The position numbers and the translations under genes are program-made. The notes beneath the pieces were generated by a model. The model worked only from the letters and a program-made list of their open reading frames with translations, made no database searches and was not told the DNA's origin. This document shows positions 20,631 through 31,199 of a stretch of 64,000 nt of DNA, one piece after another (position 1 is the stretch's first letter; each line of letters starts with the position of its first letter). The stretch covers positions 15,351,998-15,415,997 of the forward strand of contig NC_088314.1 of the NCBI RefSeq assembly GCF_910592395.1, in the 5' to 3' direction. This stretch comes from Lineus longissimus (taxonomy: Eukaryota; Nemertea; Pilidiophora; Heteronemertea; Lineidae).

Positions 20631-20647
20631 GGGGGGGGGGGGGGGGG
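20631..20647 (+). repeat. poly-G run in unit 2
   Basis: GGCCC followed by an unbroken run of about 17 G. The unit 1 counterpart is GGCCCAGGGGTGTG (7154-7167). Replication slippage or an assembly difficulty is possible. Confidence 0.85.
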
Positions 20648-22086
20648 ATCGAGGATGGCGCTTTGCGCCTGAGTTGTAATATTTACTAAGGTGGTCGCAG
20701 TTTGATTGTTTGCCGTCCTAGAGATATTATGATAACTAAAGGTGCGGGCCTCGAACAACGACAGTGAGAGCGTTGACACGATCTCTACACCAAAGCTAAC
20801 ACTTTCAATTTCAATTTCAATTTATTCTGTATTAATTCCATATGGTTATTACAGAGGTAAATAAGCAAGATAAGCAACGTACAGTGTGAGATGTAACTAT
20901 ATAAACAACCATAAATAAAAGTACAGAGATGAAAGGAGATACAATAACCTATATATATGCACTGTATACTGACATAACATGTGAGCTGTCACTTCTTTCG
21001 CGTTCACCCGAAACCTCAAACAATCCATTGATAATAACTCATAGACCGACCAAGACCCAAATCAATGGAAAACATCTCTGGATAGAAATTGCTCATGAAG
21101 CTGCGAGTATCTTAGCGAAAAAAAGCTGGGGACTTTTCCACCAGACCATTTGCTGGACAGGCCAAATTTCTGGTTGAATGTTTCGTTGAAATCCGCACAA
21201 CCGATAAAGTCAGGATATGTCACTAGGGTGTGCACCTGTTTATGCTTGATGTTCTCCAACAGATCTTGGAGGTTTCTCGCAAAGTGGACCAAAGCAGCCT
21301 CTTTCGTTTCGCAGTAAATGTTAATTTCGTGACATTCCCAATTTTGCTCATCATCAACCATCCAATTGTAAAAACTCACACCGTTAATTTTCCCACTATT
21401 ATATTTGGATATTAGGAAGCGCTCTGGGAAGCAATAGGAAGGACTAAAATTCGAAATTACATCCAGCTTGTAGCACCGCCGTGTGAGGCAGATCCTGTTG
21501 GATGGAAACTGACGTCTGAAGTCCGCCATCTCTAAGAATGTCTTCATTTCACTGAAGGGTACGCTGTTGATATGTTCGATCAGGTTGACGTTATTTTTGA
21601 AACCGCACTCGGCCCTTGACACGTCTTCGGGATTGAATAGAGTGAAGTGGTAAAGTAACTAAAAATAGAAGAGAATAGGCAAATAGCAGGTGACAGAATG
21701 TATAATACCCCTATCTATCGTCCGAGGACAGAGTGTCCTGATGAGGACATAACGGACACTGACTTTACCTTCAATACTTAAAGGGACAATATAGGCAGCA
21801 GCTAGGCTAGCCGCCAATAGGGGTCTCTCACATCTCACAGTACGTCAAAATGATTCTCGCTTGTACGAGGATTATATTAAGTGCTGAATCTGACATTACC
21901 CAGTGCATTTACTGTGTATGTAAGCCACCTGAAGATGGCCAAATTACCCATTCTGCTCCTGCCTTTAGTCCCCTTTTAAAGGCCCAGGCAACGGTTTTCG
22001 ATGCGGGGTCGTTTAAAACTCTTCTTGTCGTGATCATGTACGCACCAAGGAGGTTATTTTGATACTAGTCAATGAGGCTTACTTAC

Positions 22087-22180
22087 TATTGTAGATGCTA
22101 CCTGCTTCCTATCCTCAGCCGTGAGTCTGTTACTGTGCCAAACTAAACTTAGTTTTTCTTCCAAGTTCACAATATGCAAC
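22087..22180 (-). pseudogene. deleted exon 2 remnant (unit 2)
   Basis: The deletion joint is at 22168/22169 (CCAAGTTC joined to ACAATATGC). One base is shared at the joint on the coding strand (TATTGTG/AACTTGG). The acceptor has changed from CTCAG to CTTAG. Confidence 0.85.
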
Positions 22181-22744
22181 CTAAGAAATAGAGAAAGGTA
22201 ATACCACTTACATGCTGTGCACGGAGAAAACCAAGTCGTGCAAGCAGGAGAACCGTGTCAGCCTCTCGCACTGTTTTCTTCAATAACAAATCACCCGTAT
22301 TCTGACACACATTGTTTGCTGTAGCGTAGCCTTGTTTCAGGCCTAGTCTTTGAAGCAGCAGTCTGTAATTTTGATGTCGCAACCGAAACCGCTTGGGTTC
22401 GTAGAAAGTACTAATCTTCTAAGTATTAAAGTGATAGTCAGCTTTTTATTGCAGTATGTTTGTTCTTCTTCTGGTTCATCAGTAAACTGTTTTTCTAAAC
22501 GTGTTTGATGCTTTTCCAATTTTGTTTCAGCTCTTAGATAGCAGAAACAAGCGTTATTCGTTATTTTCAGTACGCCCAAGTCCTGGCGTGAAAGACCTTT
22601 CCCGCCACGTGGGTGCACGCCGATATCCGAGTTCACGTCACCCCGCTATCAAGACGCAACGTCATTTCCATTTATCGTCGATGTTGCGGGGTAATCAAGC
22701 GCCATCAGCGTGACGTTGATAAAAACCGATATCAGCACAATGTA

Positions 22745-23729
22745 TGGCAAGCCAAAGCGGAAATAGTCCAACACGTGGGAAAATACTCGCAACATTCAAA
22801 AAGTGCATGCAACATTTCAAAAATTATATGCAACATTTCGAAAATGAAATTAACAATATTAATAACTAAATGCCACCCGTGAAAAATACATGGCAAAATT
22901 TTTTTTATGTTCAACCTTTTTTCGAGAAACATTTTTTTTCGTTCAGCATTTCTTTTCGTCCAACAGTTTTTTTGTCAAACATTTTTTTGTCCAACATTTT
23001 TTTCGTTCAACATTTTTTTCGTCCAACATTTATTTGCCCATTTTTTTTCGTTTAACATTCACGTGACCAAGCTGTAGTCACGTGGCCTCATAACAACCTC
23101 ATGATGACGTGTCAGAGCTGTTGGAGTCGTCCAAAGAGTTTTCCTTCACCTTACTATTAACGACAACGACAACAATGCTGATGTTCATGTTGTTGATGTC
23201 GTCAAGATAACTCGTAAGGAAATTCCAGATGGGCCGTAAAGAAAAGTATGAGTTCATATCACTTAAAAAATTGTAAATTCTTGATCGGTTGTACTTATAA
23301 TGCCATAATAAAACTTTTCATACCAAGAATTATTTTATTCAACGCACTAATAAAGCTCGCTACATACTAGCACAACTGTCGGACTTGGCAGGACGGCAGT
23401 ACCAGTATTCTCAAAGTTCTACTGTAAAAAATACACGTGTTCCATTCTACAAAAAATAAGTTGGCGCAAGCGCAAAGGTATACCTCCTCGCGTAACTCAC
23501 CCGTACGTCATCAGTTATGAGGTCACGAGACTGTAGCTTGGTCACGTGAATGTTGAACGAAAAAATGTTAAAAGGAAAAAAGGTTAATATAAAATGAATG
23601 TTACTACGTATTTTTCACGGGTTGCAGGTAGTTTTGAAATTTTTGATGTAATTTTCGAAATGCTGAATTTAATTTTTGAATGTTGCGAGTTTTTTCTCAC
23701 GGTTGGATTATTTCCGCTTTGACTGGCCA
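22745..23729. mobile_element. long-TIR MITE, unit 2 copy
   Basis: Same ends and TA flanks as 9392-10369. Small indels in the T-rich 15-mer array distinguish the copies. Confidence 0.7.
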
Positions 23730-24445
23730 TAAACATGACGTCAAGTTCAGGAAACGCCTCACTGGTCATCGTTCCACGGGGAAAGAGTCGATGCGTTGAG
23801 AGCTAGCTCGGGTCAAATTGGAGTCAACATCAGAAAAGCGCGATAATTCAGTCAGATTTAGATTTTTTCCCATTTTTTTTGCAATTTGATGATAGAAACA
23901 ACTTATGTGGAAAAGAAGGTGACTGTGCAGCCGACAGCTTGGTAATATTGTCTTTAATAACGCCAATGATCCCTTAACATGTTTAATGTGAAGGATAAGC
24001 CTACATTGCATTTATCCCTTTTTTTATTTATTACCACTAGCAAATTACCCGGGGGGCGGGCAAGTTGAAATCAGCCATAACCCCAGGCCAACACTCGGCA
24101 CTAACGACCGATAGTAACTGTGCGAGGGCAGAAGGATACGACTGACTCTCGTTTTTCGAGGATAGTTAAAATGCTTGGGCTATACCTTGAGTCCATGGGC
24201 AGAAATATTGAACTGCATTGACATTCTAATTCGGTCTTATTGATTTATTTGATAGATACTTTAACACAAAATTAACAGTATTTGGTGCCTTTTGCTGCCT
24301 AAAGTTCAACTGATTAGGTCGACGACTTATTGCCTAATATCAGACCAATGAATGATATATAGTACGTTATGTGCCCAACCCCGGGCGCAATTAAGACTAT
24401 TCACGCCGCGTCAGCGCATCGGAGTTCGGACTTTGCGTCACCTGC

Positions 24446-24491
24446 TATACAGTAGTTCCTCGCATAGCTCGCCGTCTGACCAAGGCCTGAT
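24446..24491 (+). repeat. pogo/Tigger-like TIR, left arm (unit 2)
   Basis: Counterpart of 11081-11126. Its inverted partner is 27118-27163, 2.7 kb away. Confidence 0.5.
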
Positions 24492-24772
24492 TTGAAAAAT
24501 GTTTTAGTCAAGGGAAGTTGTAAATCTTTACTCTAACAATAGCGATGATGTCTATTTTACTCCAACAATAGGCATTGATGACCCGACCTATTAACCGACC
24601 TGCGCGTTACGGGATACCCAGTTATGTCAGTCCTGGAGGTTATCTGGCGTTTGCGAGCAATGTTGAAACATATTTCATGTAAAATCAAAGCTGCCCTTAG
24701 AAACGGCGGGTAGAAAGCGCGGAATTCCGCAGAATTCCGTTCCAAGATAAACATCAATATATAAATGTATTA

Positions 24773-24776
24773 TTAA
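24773..24776. other. empty target site TTAA
   Basis: The single TTAA in AATGTATTA-TTAA-GCCTCAAATCG corresponds exactly to the two TTAA copies that flank the Kolobok-like element in unit 1. Confidence 0.9.
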
Positions 24777-25684
24777 GCCTCAAATCGTAGCATTGCAACA
24801 TCTGTATTACTTTAGGATGTTATTAAGGGTATCCAACATCACAACAATGCCTTAAATTGATTAACTTTTGTTGGAACTATCTCGGGAAGTATCTGTGATT
24901 GAACCGGGAAAATGGCTATCATGGAACATGCAAGTGTCAGATTATCTGATGTCAAATGTGTTGTGTACGCATATATGGCGATGACAACAACCGCCGTATA
25001 CGGCCTGAAGAACTTCGCTGCTCGTGCATTTGCTGGCTGGCTTCGCTGATGGCGGAGACATTTTCGATCCTCTCCCAAGACAAGCTGATCATAATCACGA
25101 CCTCTCGAAGTTCGATTTGGGGACTTTCCCCACCATCTTCGGTGTGATCAATTTCCCAGGTGGCACCTAGTTGGCATTTAAAAGCTTTCATGATGCTGAT
25201 ATCCCTCCCCCAGTCAATTGCCCAACGACCATTGCCCCCAGTAAAATAACCCCCGTACATTTGCCCCCCCCCCCACCCCCAGTCAAATTGCCCCAGTGAA
25301 AGTGCCCCTTTGGAGCTGAAATGAGTAGCTTTCGACGTGTCGTAGTGAACTCCATTTTTCAAAATTGTCTATGGCTATGACTATAAGAGATCTTGAAACA
25401 ATGTATGCCTTGAATCATTGTGGAGAAACTGATCTTTCACCACCATGATACCTCGCCGCCAATCCTGGCCAAATTCTGATTTAAAAAGAGTCTAACCAAG
25501 ATGTGGATTTATACCCTAACAATAGCAATTAAGAGATTGGGATTCACCTCAGACGCACTTGCGGTTGAAGACGTAACCTTATTTTAGAGGTACCGTAGGA
25601 GTTACTCCGAATAGTGGTGTAACGATCTCTAGGCCAATGACTTGAACTAAGTCCACATGTTTGTCACTTGTTCCATCGGTCAAA

Positions 25685-25927
25685 ATGACTCGTTGGAAAT
25701 TTCTTGTCTTTGGTTTCTTGGTTTTGAGCCACTGTTGCTGGCCACCGCGCTTGGCTATCGCAACTGTTGAGGAAACTGATGGTGACGAAGACCGCGAAGA
25801 TGATAATGGTGTGGATGGTGACGGTATTGATCCGCCGATGGAGAGGCCACCTAGACGACATCTGAATGCTTATTCGGTTGCCCAGAAGATTCGGTATATG
25901 GATGACGACATCCAGGCCCACCTTTAA
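25685..25927 (+). CDS. 80-aa secreted-looking acidic ORF (unit 2)
   Basis: Same frame and length as 16954-17196, with changes such as VFDF to VFGF and TEED to TVEE. Confidence 0.35.
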   Translation: MTRWKFLVFGFLVLSHCCWPPRLAIATVEETDGDEDREDDNGVDGDGIDPPMERPPRRHLNAYSVAQKIRYMDDDIQAHL

Positions 25928-26047
25928 GGTCACACCCATGCCCAGACACCTACAGCGTACGCGCGGATATATTGAATTCTTCGACGAGCCTTTCGGGACT
26001 GGTGAGCGAATGAGGATGATATCAGGAATTCATGGCCATACATGTAC

Positions 26048-26831
26048 AGTCCTTCCAGAGAGTAAATGTCCACCGTTTAAGAAAAATATCACAGAGATAA
26101 AGTAAGATATTTGAATGCGGTTTTCAGCAGTGTATGGTATATTTAGTTGGTCATATATCTGTTGTATTTGGATGCTCCTAATTTCCATCCATTCATTATG
26201 TAACAAACATTTCGAAAAAGGTCTAAAAATCACTTATTTTATTTCATGTGCCTTTTCAAAAATTCAAATGAGCCCATGAACTGTGCTTTATGACCATAAT
26301 GTTTGGCACTCGCAATTCCATAGAGTGTGTTCGATTGTCATGACAAATGCAAATTTTTGCTTAGGACTTTTTTGTCATTTTTTTAATATCTTCAATAACC
26401 TTTGATAACGATCCCCAATCCTTCATGTATGAGCTGAGTTGGCCATAAATACCCTGACTGACTGCATTGCTGATTATGAGGGGTGTTCTCAAAGGTCACC
26501 AGCTGTCTGAACAAACAATCACCTGTAGCGAGCTAAAACTAATCTTCAAAATTCAAGAATTTAACAGGAATTTTCCAGTAATGAAAGCAAAAAAAGTTCA
26601 CCCATACATTGTGAAAAAGAACGAAAATGAAATAAAATAAAAAAGTTACTTTTTGGACATTTCTAAAATTGTCTGTTACATAATGAAGAGACAGGATTGG
26701 CTGGATCCAAATGCAACAGATACATGACCGACTAGATATACCATTCTCTGCTGAAAATCGCAGTCAATAATCTTATTCTATCTCGGGGTTATTAAAAGAA
26801 ACCTGTGGACATTTCTTTCTGGAAGGACTGT
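26048..26831. mobile_element. CAGTCC-type MITE (TA-flanked), copy 1
   Basis: The left end CAGTCCTTCCAGAGAGTAAA and right end (complement) CAGTCCTTCCAGAAAGAAAT are preceded by TA (26046-26047, 26832-26833). Inverted subterminal blocks include GTGGACATTT and TATACCATTCTCTGCTGAAA. It has no transposase. CAGT ends with TA duplication point to a Tc1/mariner-type non-autonomous element. It is absent at the homologous site of unit 1 (17325-17335). Confidence 0.7.
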
Positions 26832-27117
26832 ACATGTAAAACTGCTCAGGAACAGCAATAACTGAGCACATGAGCGATAATTACACATTCAGCCATACTT
26901 CACATGAAACAAGTTATCAAATTCTGATCGGACAACGTTTAACACCAGTCTCATTAAATTATCGATACTATTAAGTCATCATTATCCTGCTACTATTGTG
27001 CGGGAATAGTTAGATCAATTATGATCAAATCACGTCTATAATCCCAGTCGAAGGGTAATCAATGCCCCAACTCGAACCTACTATTGTTAGAGTAAAAAAT
27101 TTGAGAATTTTTTATTA

Positions 27118-27163
27118 ATCAGACCTGGGTCAAACGGCGAGCTATGCGAGGAACTACTGTATA
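27118..27163 (-). repeat. pogo/Tigger-like TIR, right arm (unit 2)
   Basis: Reverse complement of 24446-24491. Preceded at 27081-27095 by CTATTGTTAGAGTAA, the inverted partner of a word next to the left arm. Confidence 0.5.
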
Positions 27164-27459
27164 ACAACTCAGCGTCTTCCATTGCCGTTGCAGTTGTGAG
27201 TATCTCAAGGTCTCACAAGCCAGCCCGGATCCGAGTATATCTACGGCTGAGCCATCAAGTAGGCTCGGTTCTGCGATGCGAGACATTTTCCGGATTCTTT
27301 GTGAGTTAGATCATTTTGTAGAGACCCAGGGGAAAAGATTCCGATGACGAGGTCAGCTATTAATTCTGCTGTTCGTACTGACTAAAGAACTCTGCGCTTC
27401 GCACTTCCTCCCTCTTCTTCTTTGGTTTTCTTAAATAAACGTGTAAAAATATGATTTTT

Positions 27460-27687
27460 TTAACAAAGGTTGCTATCTACACTTCGATTCAACTTAGCTT
27501 GCATGCTTACCACCTTTCCGTCGACCTCCAAGATAAAGTTCATCACTTGTGGATCTTCACAAAGTGTCTTGTACAACACTGGGAGATAATCCAAGCCATT
27601 GTACACGTTCGAGGCGATGTCCAGCACGGCGACTCTGTCATCAACAAATCCTTGACGGACTACCAGTTGCCTTTTTTCAGCAGACAT
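27460..27687 (-). pseudogene. exon 1 of the unit 2 acetyltransferase pseudogene
   Basis: Coding part is 27687-27511; below 27510 the frame runs into the intron. It is nearly identical to unit 1 exon 1 (Tyr30 to Asn, His to Leu in the KT(H/L)CEDP segment). The sequence just upstream of the ATG is unrelated to that of unit 1. Confidence 0.75.
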
Positions 27688-27699
27688 CTCAATAGTCTA

Positions 27700-27855
27700 T
27701 TGCCGTGTTCAAACTAGCGTTTTAAACCGAATTGAATGCGCATCAACGCCTTGATTCGAGTCAGGTGTTCACACTAGAGCCACCTTAATGCGAATTGAAT
27801 CCGAACTAACGAGTACGGCTCTTAAAGCGTATTGAAATCCGATTCAGCACGCCCA
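27700..27855. repeat. insert upstream of exon 1 with two related halves
   Basis: TGTTCAAACTAG...CGAATTGAATGCG and TGTTCACACTAG...CGAATTGAATCCG form a direct repeat of about 55 bp. It is absent from unit 1. GTGTTCACACTAG resembles ends of several cut-and-paste elements, but no boundaries could be proved. Confidence 0.4.
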
Positions 27856-27903
27856 GGCATATGACTGTGCGAACAATCTACATGTATATTCATGATTGTT
27901 AAA

Positions 27904-28455
27904 TAAACACAACTCAATTCAATTCAATTCAGTTCAATTCACAGCAGTTTATTGAGCCAGATGATTACTACATTCATATAGGTTTAGAAAATACAATAAA
28001 CTGGATAGAGAGAAGAAGCAGAGGAAAGTAAAACAGGCAGGGGTCTGTCTTAGGAAATGTACCCTGACCATCAGCGTGCGGAGGTGACGTATCTACAAAT
28101 AAAAATTAAAAAAAAACAAAAACAAAAACAAAAAACAAAAACGTTAGAGTCTACAGAGAAATCATATAACAGCAAAATAAATGCGTTATAAAATATGTAT
28201 ATTACAAAAGATGAAACAGTGGAATGGAAGCAGGCACGATGCGGAAAAGTAGTGACAACATCTATTAAGTTTAAATTTTAGTTTTGGTGGAAAGCTATGT
28301 AGAGGCTTCATAAATAAAGTTGGCTGCTTGGGTTAATGTTTCACCACTAGAATTAAGGATATAGAAGACCTGTTTCTCTTTGTCCAGCCCAAGGATCCTG
28401 TCTGTTAGTGAAGACAGCAGAGTGGTTCTTATAAGCTTAAATTTGGGACAGCTAT
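27904..28455 (-). mobile_element. 5'-truncated LINE 3' end, unit 2 only
   Basis: On the minus strand, an open stretch near 28440-28295 reads CPKFKLIRTTLLSSL, then a D/E/K-rich linker, then LTQAANFIYEAST and a stop. This is the shape of the extreme C-terminus of CR1/L2-like reverse-transcriptase proteins (CPxFxxxR...AxFIYxA). It is followed by a 3'UTR with an A/C-rich run and a (TTGAA)n tail at 27936-27904. Unit 1 has no such insertion at AATAAACATATACC (about 18791). Confidence 0.6.
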
Positions 28456-29220
28456 ATACGTGAAGTGGGCAATAAAGTACAAGCATAAATCTTTAAATGC
28501 ATCGGGTATACGTATCTTGCTATATGTATAATAGAGAAAGCTGCGTATGTTTTTATGTAGATGAAAAAATAAAAATTTATAACGCAAGCATATATCTATT
28601 CAATAGGCTTCTTACATACTAATATTTAGAGTATTGGAAAACTATGCACTACAAAACTATGTATTACAAAATTATTGATTGGACTGGAAAAGTTTGGACT
28701 GACCGCCTGTTTGTTGTCAACATTATGATATCCGAGTCGGAATTGGGAACTGAGAACATGTGCTAATGTTGGTAGTTGGCCTATCTTAGAAACGCAGGCC
28801 CCTGACGCCTAATTAGTGGGATTAGTGGGCTAAATAATGATACCCCGTGGCTTCAGGGGCCTGCGACTGTAGTCTGTGTTAGGAAATGCACTTAATCATA
28901 TTGCACAGAGTTTGACATGTTTATTTTTGCAAGATTTCAAGCTGATTGGTAGGCGCCCTAGGCCGATCATAGTAACCCATCATTTCAGCTACCCTAGCAA
29001 GCAGGACATGACCATGCGATAAATGACAATCCACTTACATGATGTACACCATATGTATGTACACAATACACTCAGATTCATGTATTGTACAACATTGTCA
29101 CTGCATGTGCACATGATGCTAGCCTATACGCATGATCAACTTTGGCCCTCACACAGCATTACTGCCAGCAAGATAAACATGTTGGCTAAGCCACATCCAA
29201 ATCCCTATTTCACCAACCTT

Positions 29221-29451
29221 TTAGTTTCTTACCACTCCAAGTAAAAATTCTTGAAGAAATTTGGGTCCCCTTTGGAGGGGATTCTGCCACTTTCTCGGAT
29301 CCATTGATGCTCCTGTTTCATCAAATTTGAGAACTGATGGGGTATTGGGAAATGAGCTGGGACAAGGCACCGGTTCATTAATTCCAGGCGGTGGAGAGTG
29401 ATGGCTGTCAGTCCAGACTTTCCCAGTCGAATCTTTAGTTTTGTAATCCAT
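29221..29451 (-). pseudogene. hypothetical ORF upstream of NAT16-like gene, unit 2 (frameshifted)
   Basis: Same frame as 19818-19573 for about 68 codons (A5T and one Ile to Leu among changes). An extra A in GTAAAAATTC then changes the C-terminus from EFYLEWQETK to EFLLGVVRN. The intact unit 1 sequence makes the frameshift the likely derived state, unless the C-terminus is intronic. Confidence 0.4.
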
Positions 29452-29619
29452 AGTTTTCCAATACCCGAATGTTTACTGGTGTCTAATGAATTCGCTTTGA
29501 AAACATAACTTGAACCGATAACATCCATGTAGCTCTGTTCTCTGTGACACAAGGGATAAACATTAATGGCCAAATGTACCAGTGGCATGATGCTATAGCT
29601 TATCATGTGATAACCTATA

Positions 29620-30070
29620 GCTTATCCGTACATGTGTGGAGCTTTTAAATGACCCTTTAAGAATTCTGGTATTACCAAAAATGCATTCCCAGAATGATGT
29701 ACATGTACACTTTTTTTCCTCCATTTTTAAATATAGGACATGACTTGTGTTTAGATTGTTTCTCAGGGCAACTGCGTATAGATCTCCTGGAACATGCCGC
29801 CTGTCTCAGCAATACAATATCTAAAACGCCTGAATGATGCCTAGCAGGAAATAACATGATATTGGCTATATTCTTCCTTGCCTTTTATTACAAGGAAATC
29901 CCCAACCAGCAAGACCAATTTGTAACAAAAACTTACTATTACAAACGCACAGTTTGTTATCATAAACGCAATTTGAGTTCAACTGGAATAGTCACTACAG
30001 AAGCCGTGAGGTCTTCCACAATGTAGGGACAAGAAATCACAATCATTTTCGAGTGCCTAGCTATGGTACC
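29620..30070. other. flank right of the duplication, nothing recognised
   Basis: AT-rich sequence with a TACATGTA palindrome near 29700. No ORF or element supported. Confidence 0.35.
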
Positions 30071-30078
30071 CAAATCGT

Positions 30079-31135
30079 ATGTTACTCCAAAATAAAGAGG
30101 GGTCTATGCTCCCTTGGTCCTATGTGAAGAATATTCCATGGATGTACGACAGCTTCCATGTTTCAGAACATGGTCTCCAGGATGCTGTTGCCAGGGCTGA
30201 GGCGTGTGTAAGTGATGTACGCAAGTGGCTTGGCCTAAACCACCTCAAGGGCAATTATGAGAAGACAGAATTTCTCATCGTTGCTTCAAAACGTAAACTG
30301 TCAAAGCTCAAGCCACTGCCGGTCATTAACATTGGACCATCCGCTATCCAGGCTTCTGCCCTAGTCAGGAACCTGGGAGCAGTTTTCGATGAAAATATGG
30401 AAATGTCTAAACAAGTGTCAAAGGTGGTCAAGGGTGCTTATTTTCAAATTCACAAAATCTCAAAGATCCGTATACACCTTGACAATAAAACTTGTCCCCG
30501 TGTAATTAATGCCCTTGTAACATCAAGATTAGATTTTCAAAACAGCTTACTATTAGGACTACCGGAGTGTGAACTTTCAAGACTATAAAAAGTTCAGAAT
30601 GCAGCTGCTAGGCTTCTAAGTAAGACCAAAAAGAGGGAACACATCACTCCTGTACTTAAGGCGCTGCACTGGCTGCCGGTGAGATCACGTATCCAGTATA
30701 AAGTGCTACTGCTGACGCATCAAGTCTTACATAATGACCAAAGCCCGGAGTACCTCAAGGAGTTCCTCAGTCTTCGTGCTCCGGACCGCAGGCTTCGGTC
30801 TTCCGAGGACCAATGGCTCCTTTCCATACCAAGGACAAGGGGCGTCTTCGGAGACCGTTGCCTGGGGAACTTGGCATCCAGGCTGTGCAACTCACTTCCG
30901 GCCTGGATGCGTGATCCCATTGGCACCAGCGCCTTCAAAAAAACATCTTAAAACTCACCTTTTTATTGAAAACTTCGACACCAGCACCTAAATGTTTTAA
31001 TCTCTATGAATGTTTTAATCGCTATGTACAATTTTCTCTTTTACTATGTGTTGTTTTTTAAATTTTACAGTGCTTTGCAAATGATTTTCATTCAAAACCA
31101 CTTTTTATATAACAAATTATTATTATTATTAATTA
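30079..31135 (+). mobile_element. 5'-truncated CR1/L2/jockey-like LINE, reverse-transcriptase 3' part
   Basis: Translation shows an RT/thumb region in order: a degraded YDSFHVSEHGL where the catalytic YADD segment would just precede, ACVSDVRKWLGLNHLK with KTEFL, LVRNLGAVFDENM, INALVTSRLDFQN, then VQNAAARLL, HWLPVRSRIQYK and FGDRCLGNLASRLCNSLP. A stop (30586-30588) and a frame change break it. A 3'UTR ending in (ATT)n at about 31112-31130 closes the element, typical of this LINE type. The catalytic Asp residues are missing, so it is dead. Confidence 0.85.
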
Positions 31136-31199
31136 TGGATGCTTTGCTTGAAAAAGCTGCAAAAGAACCCCCGGAGATGTCCTTGAGAAATACATAAGA

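Larger units (their letters stand above)
21062..27687 (-). pseudogene. NAT16-like acetyltransferase pseudogene (unit 2)
   Basis: Exon 1 (27687-27511) and exon 3 (21658-21062) are intact with the same splice sites as unit 1. Exon 2 (22180-22087) is 94 bp instead of 225. The 131 bp corresponding to 8691-8821 of unit 1 are missing, removing residues about 64-107 including the whole acetyl-CoA motif. The deletion shifts frame, and translation stops after VAYCELGRKTKFSLAQ, giving about 75 residues. Exon 3 has about ten amino-acid changes from unit 1 (for example Trp to Arg, Cys to Ser, Pro to His), consistent with relaxed constraint. Skipping exon 2 would keep frame but give no catalytic core. Confidence 0.85.
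19884..29517. repeat. tandem segmental duplication, unit 2
   Basis: The second copy begins with AAAGTGCTACC and ends near CATAACTTGAACC (about 29517), where similarity to unit 1 (19873-19883) stops. It lacks the Kolobok-like insertion. It has gained a CAGTCC MITE (26048-26831), a LINE fragment (about 27904-28455) and a short insert just upstream of exon 1 (about 27700-27855). The segment 26834-27117 does not match 17327-18111 of unit 1. Confidence 0.95.
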
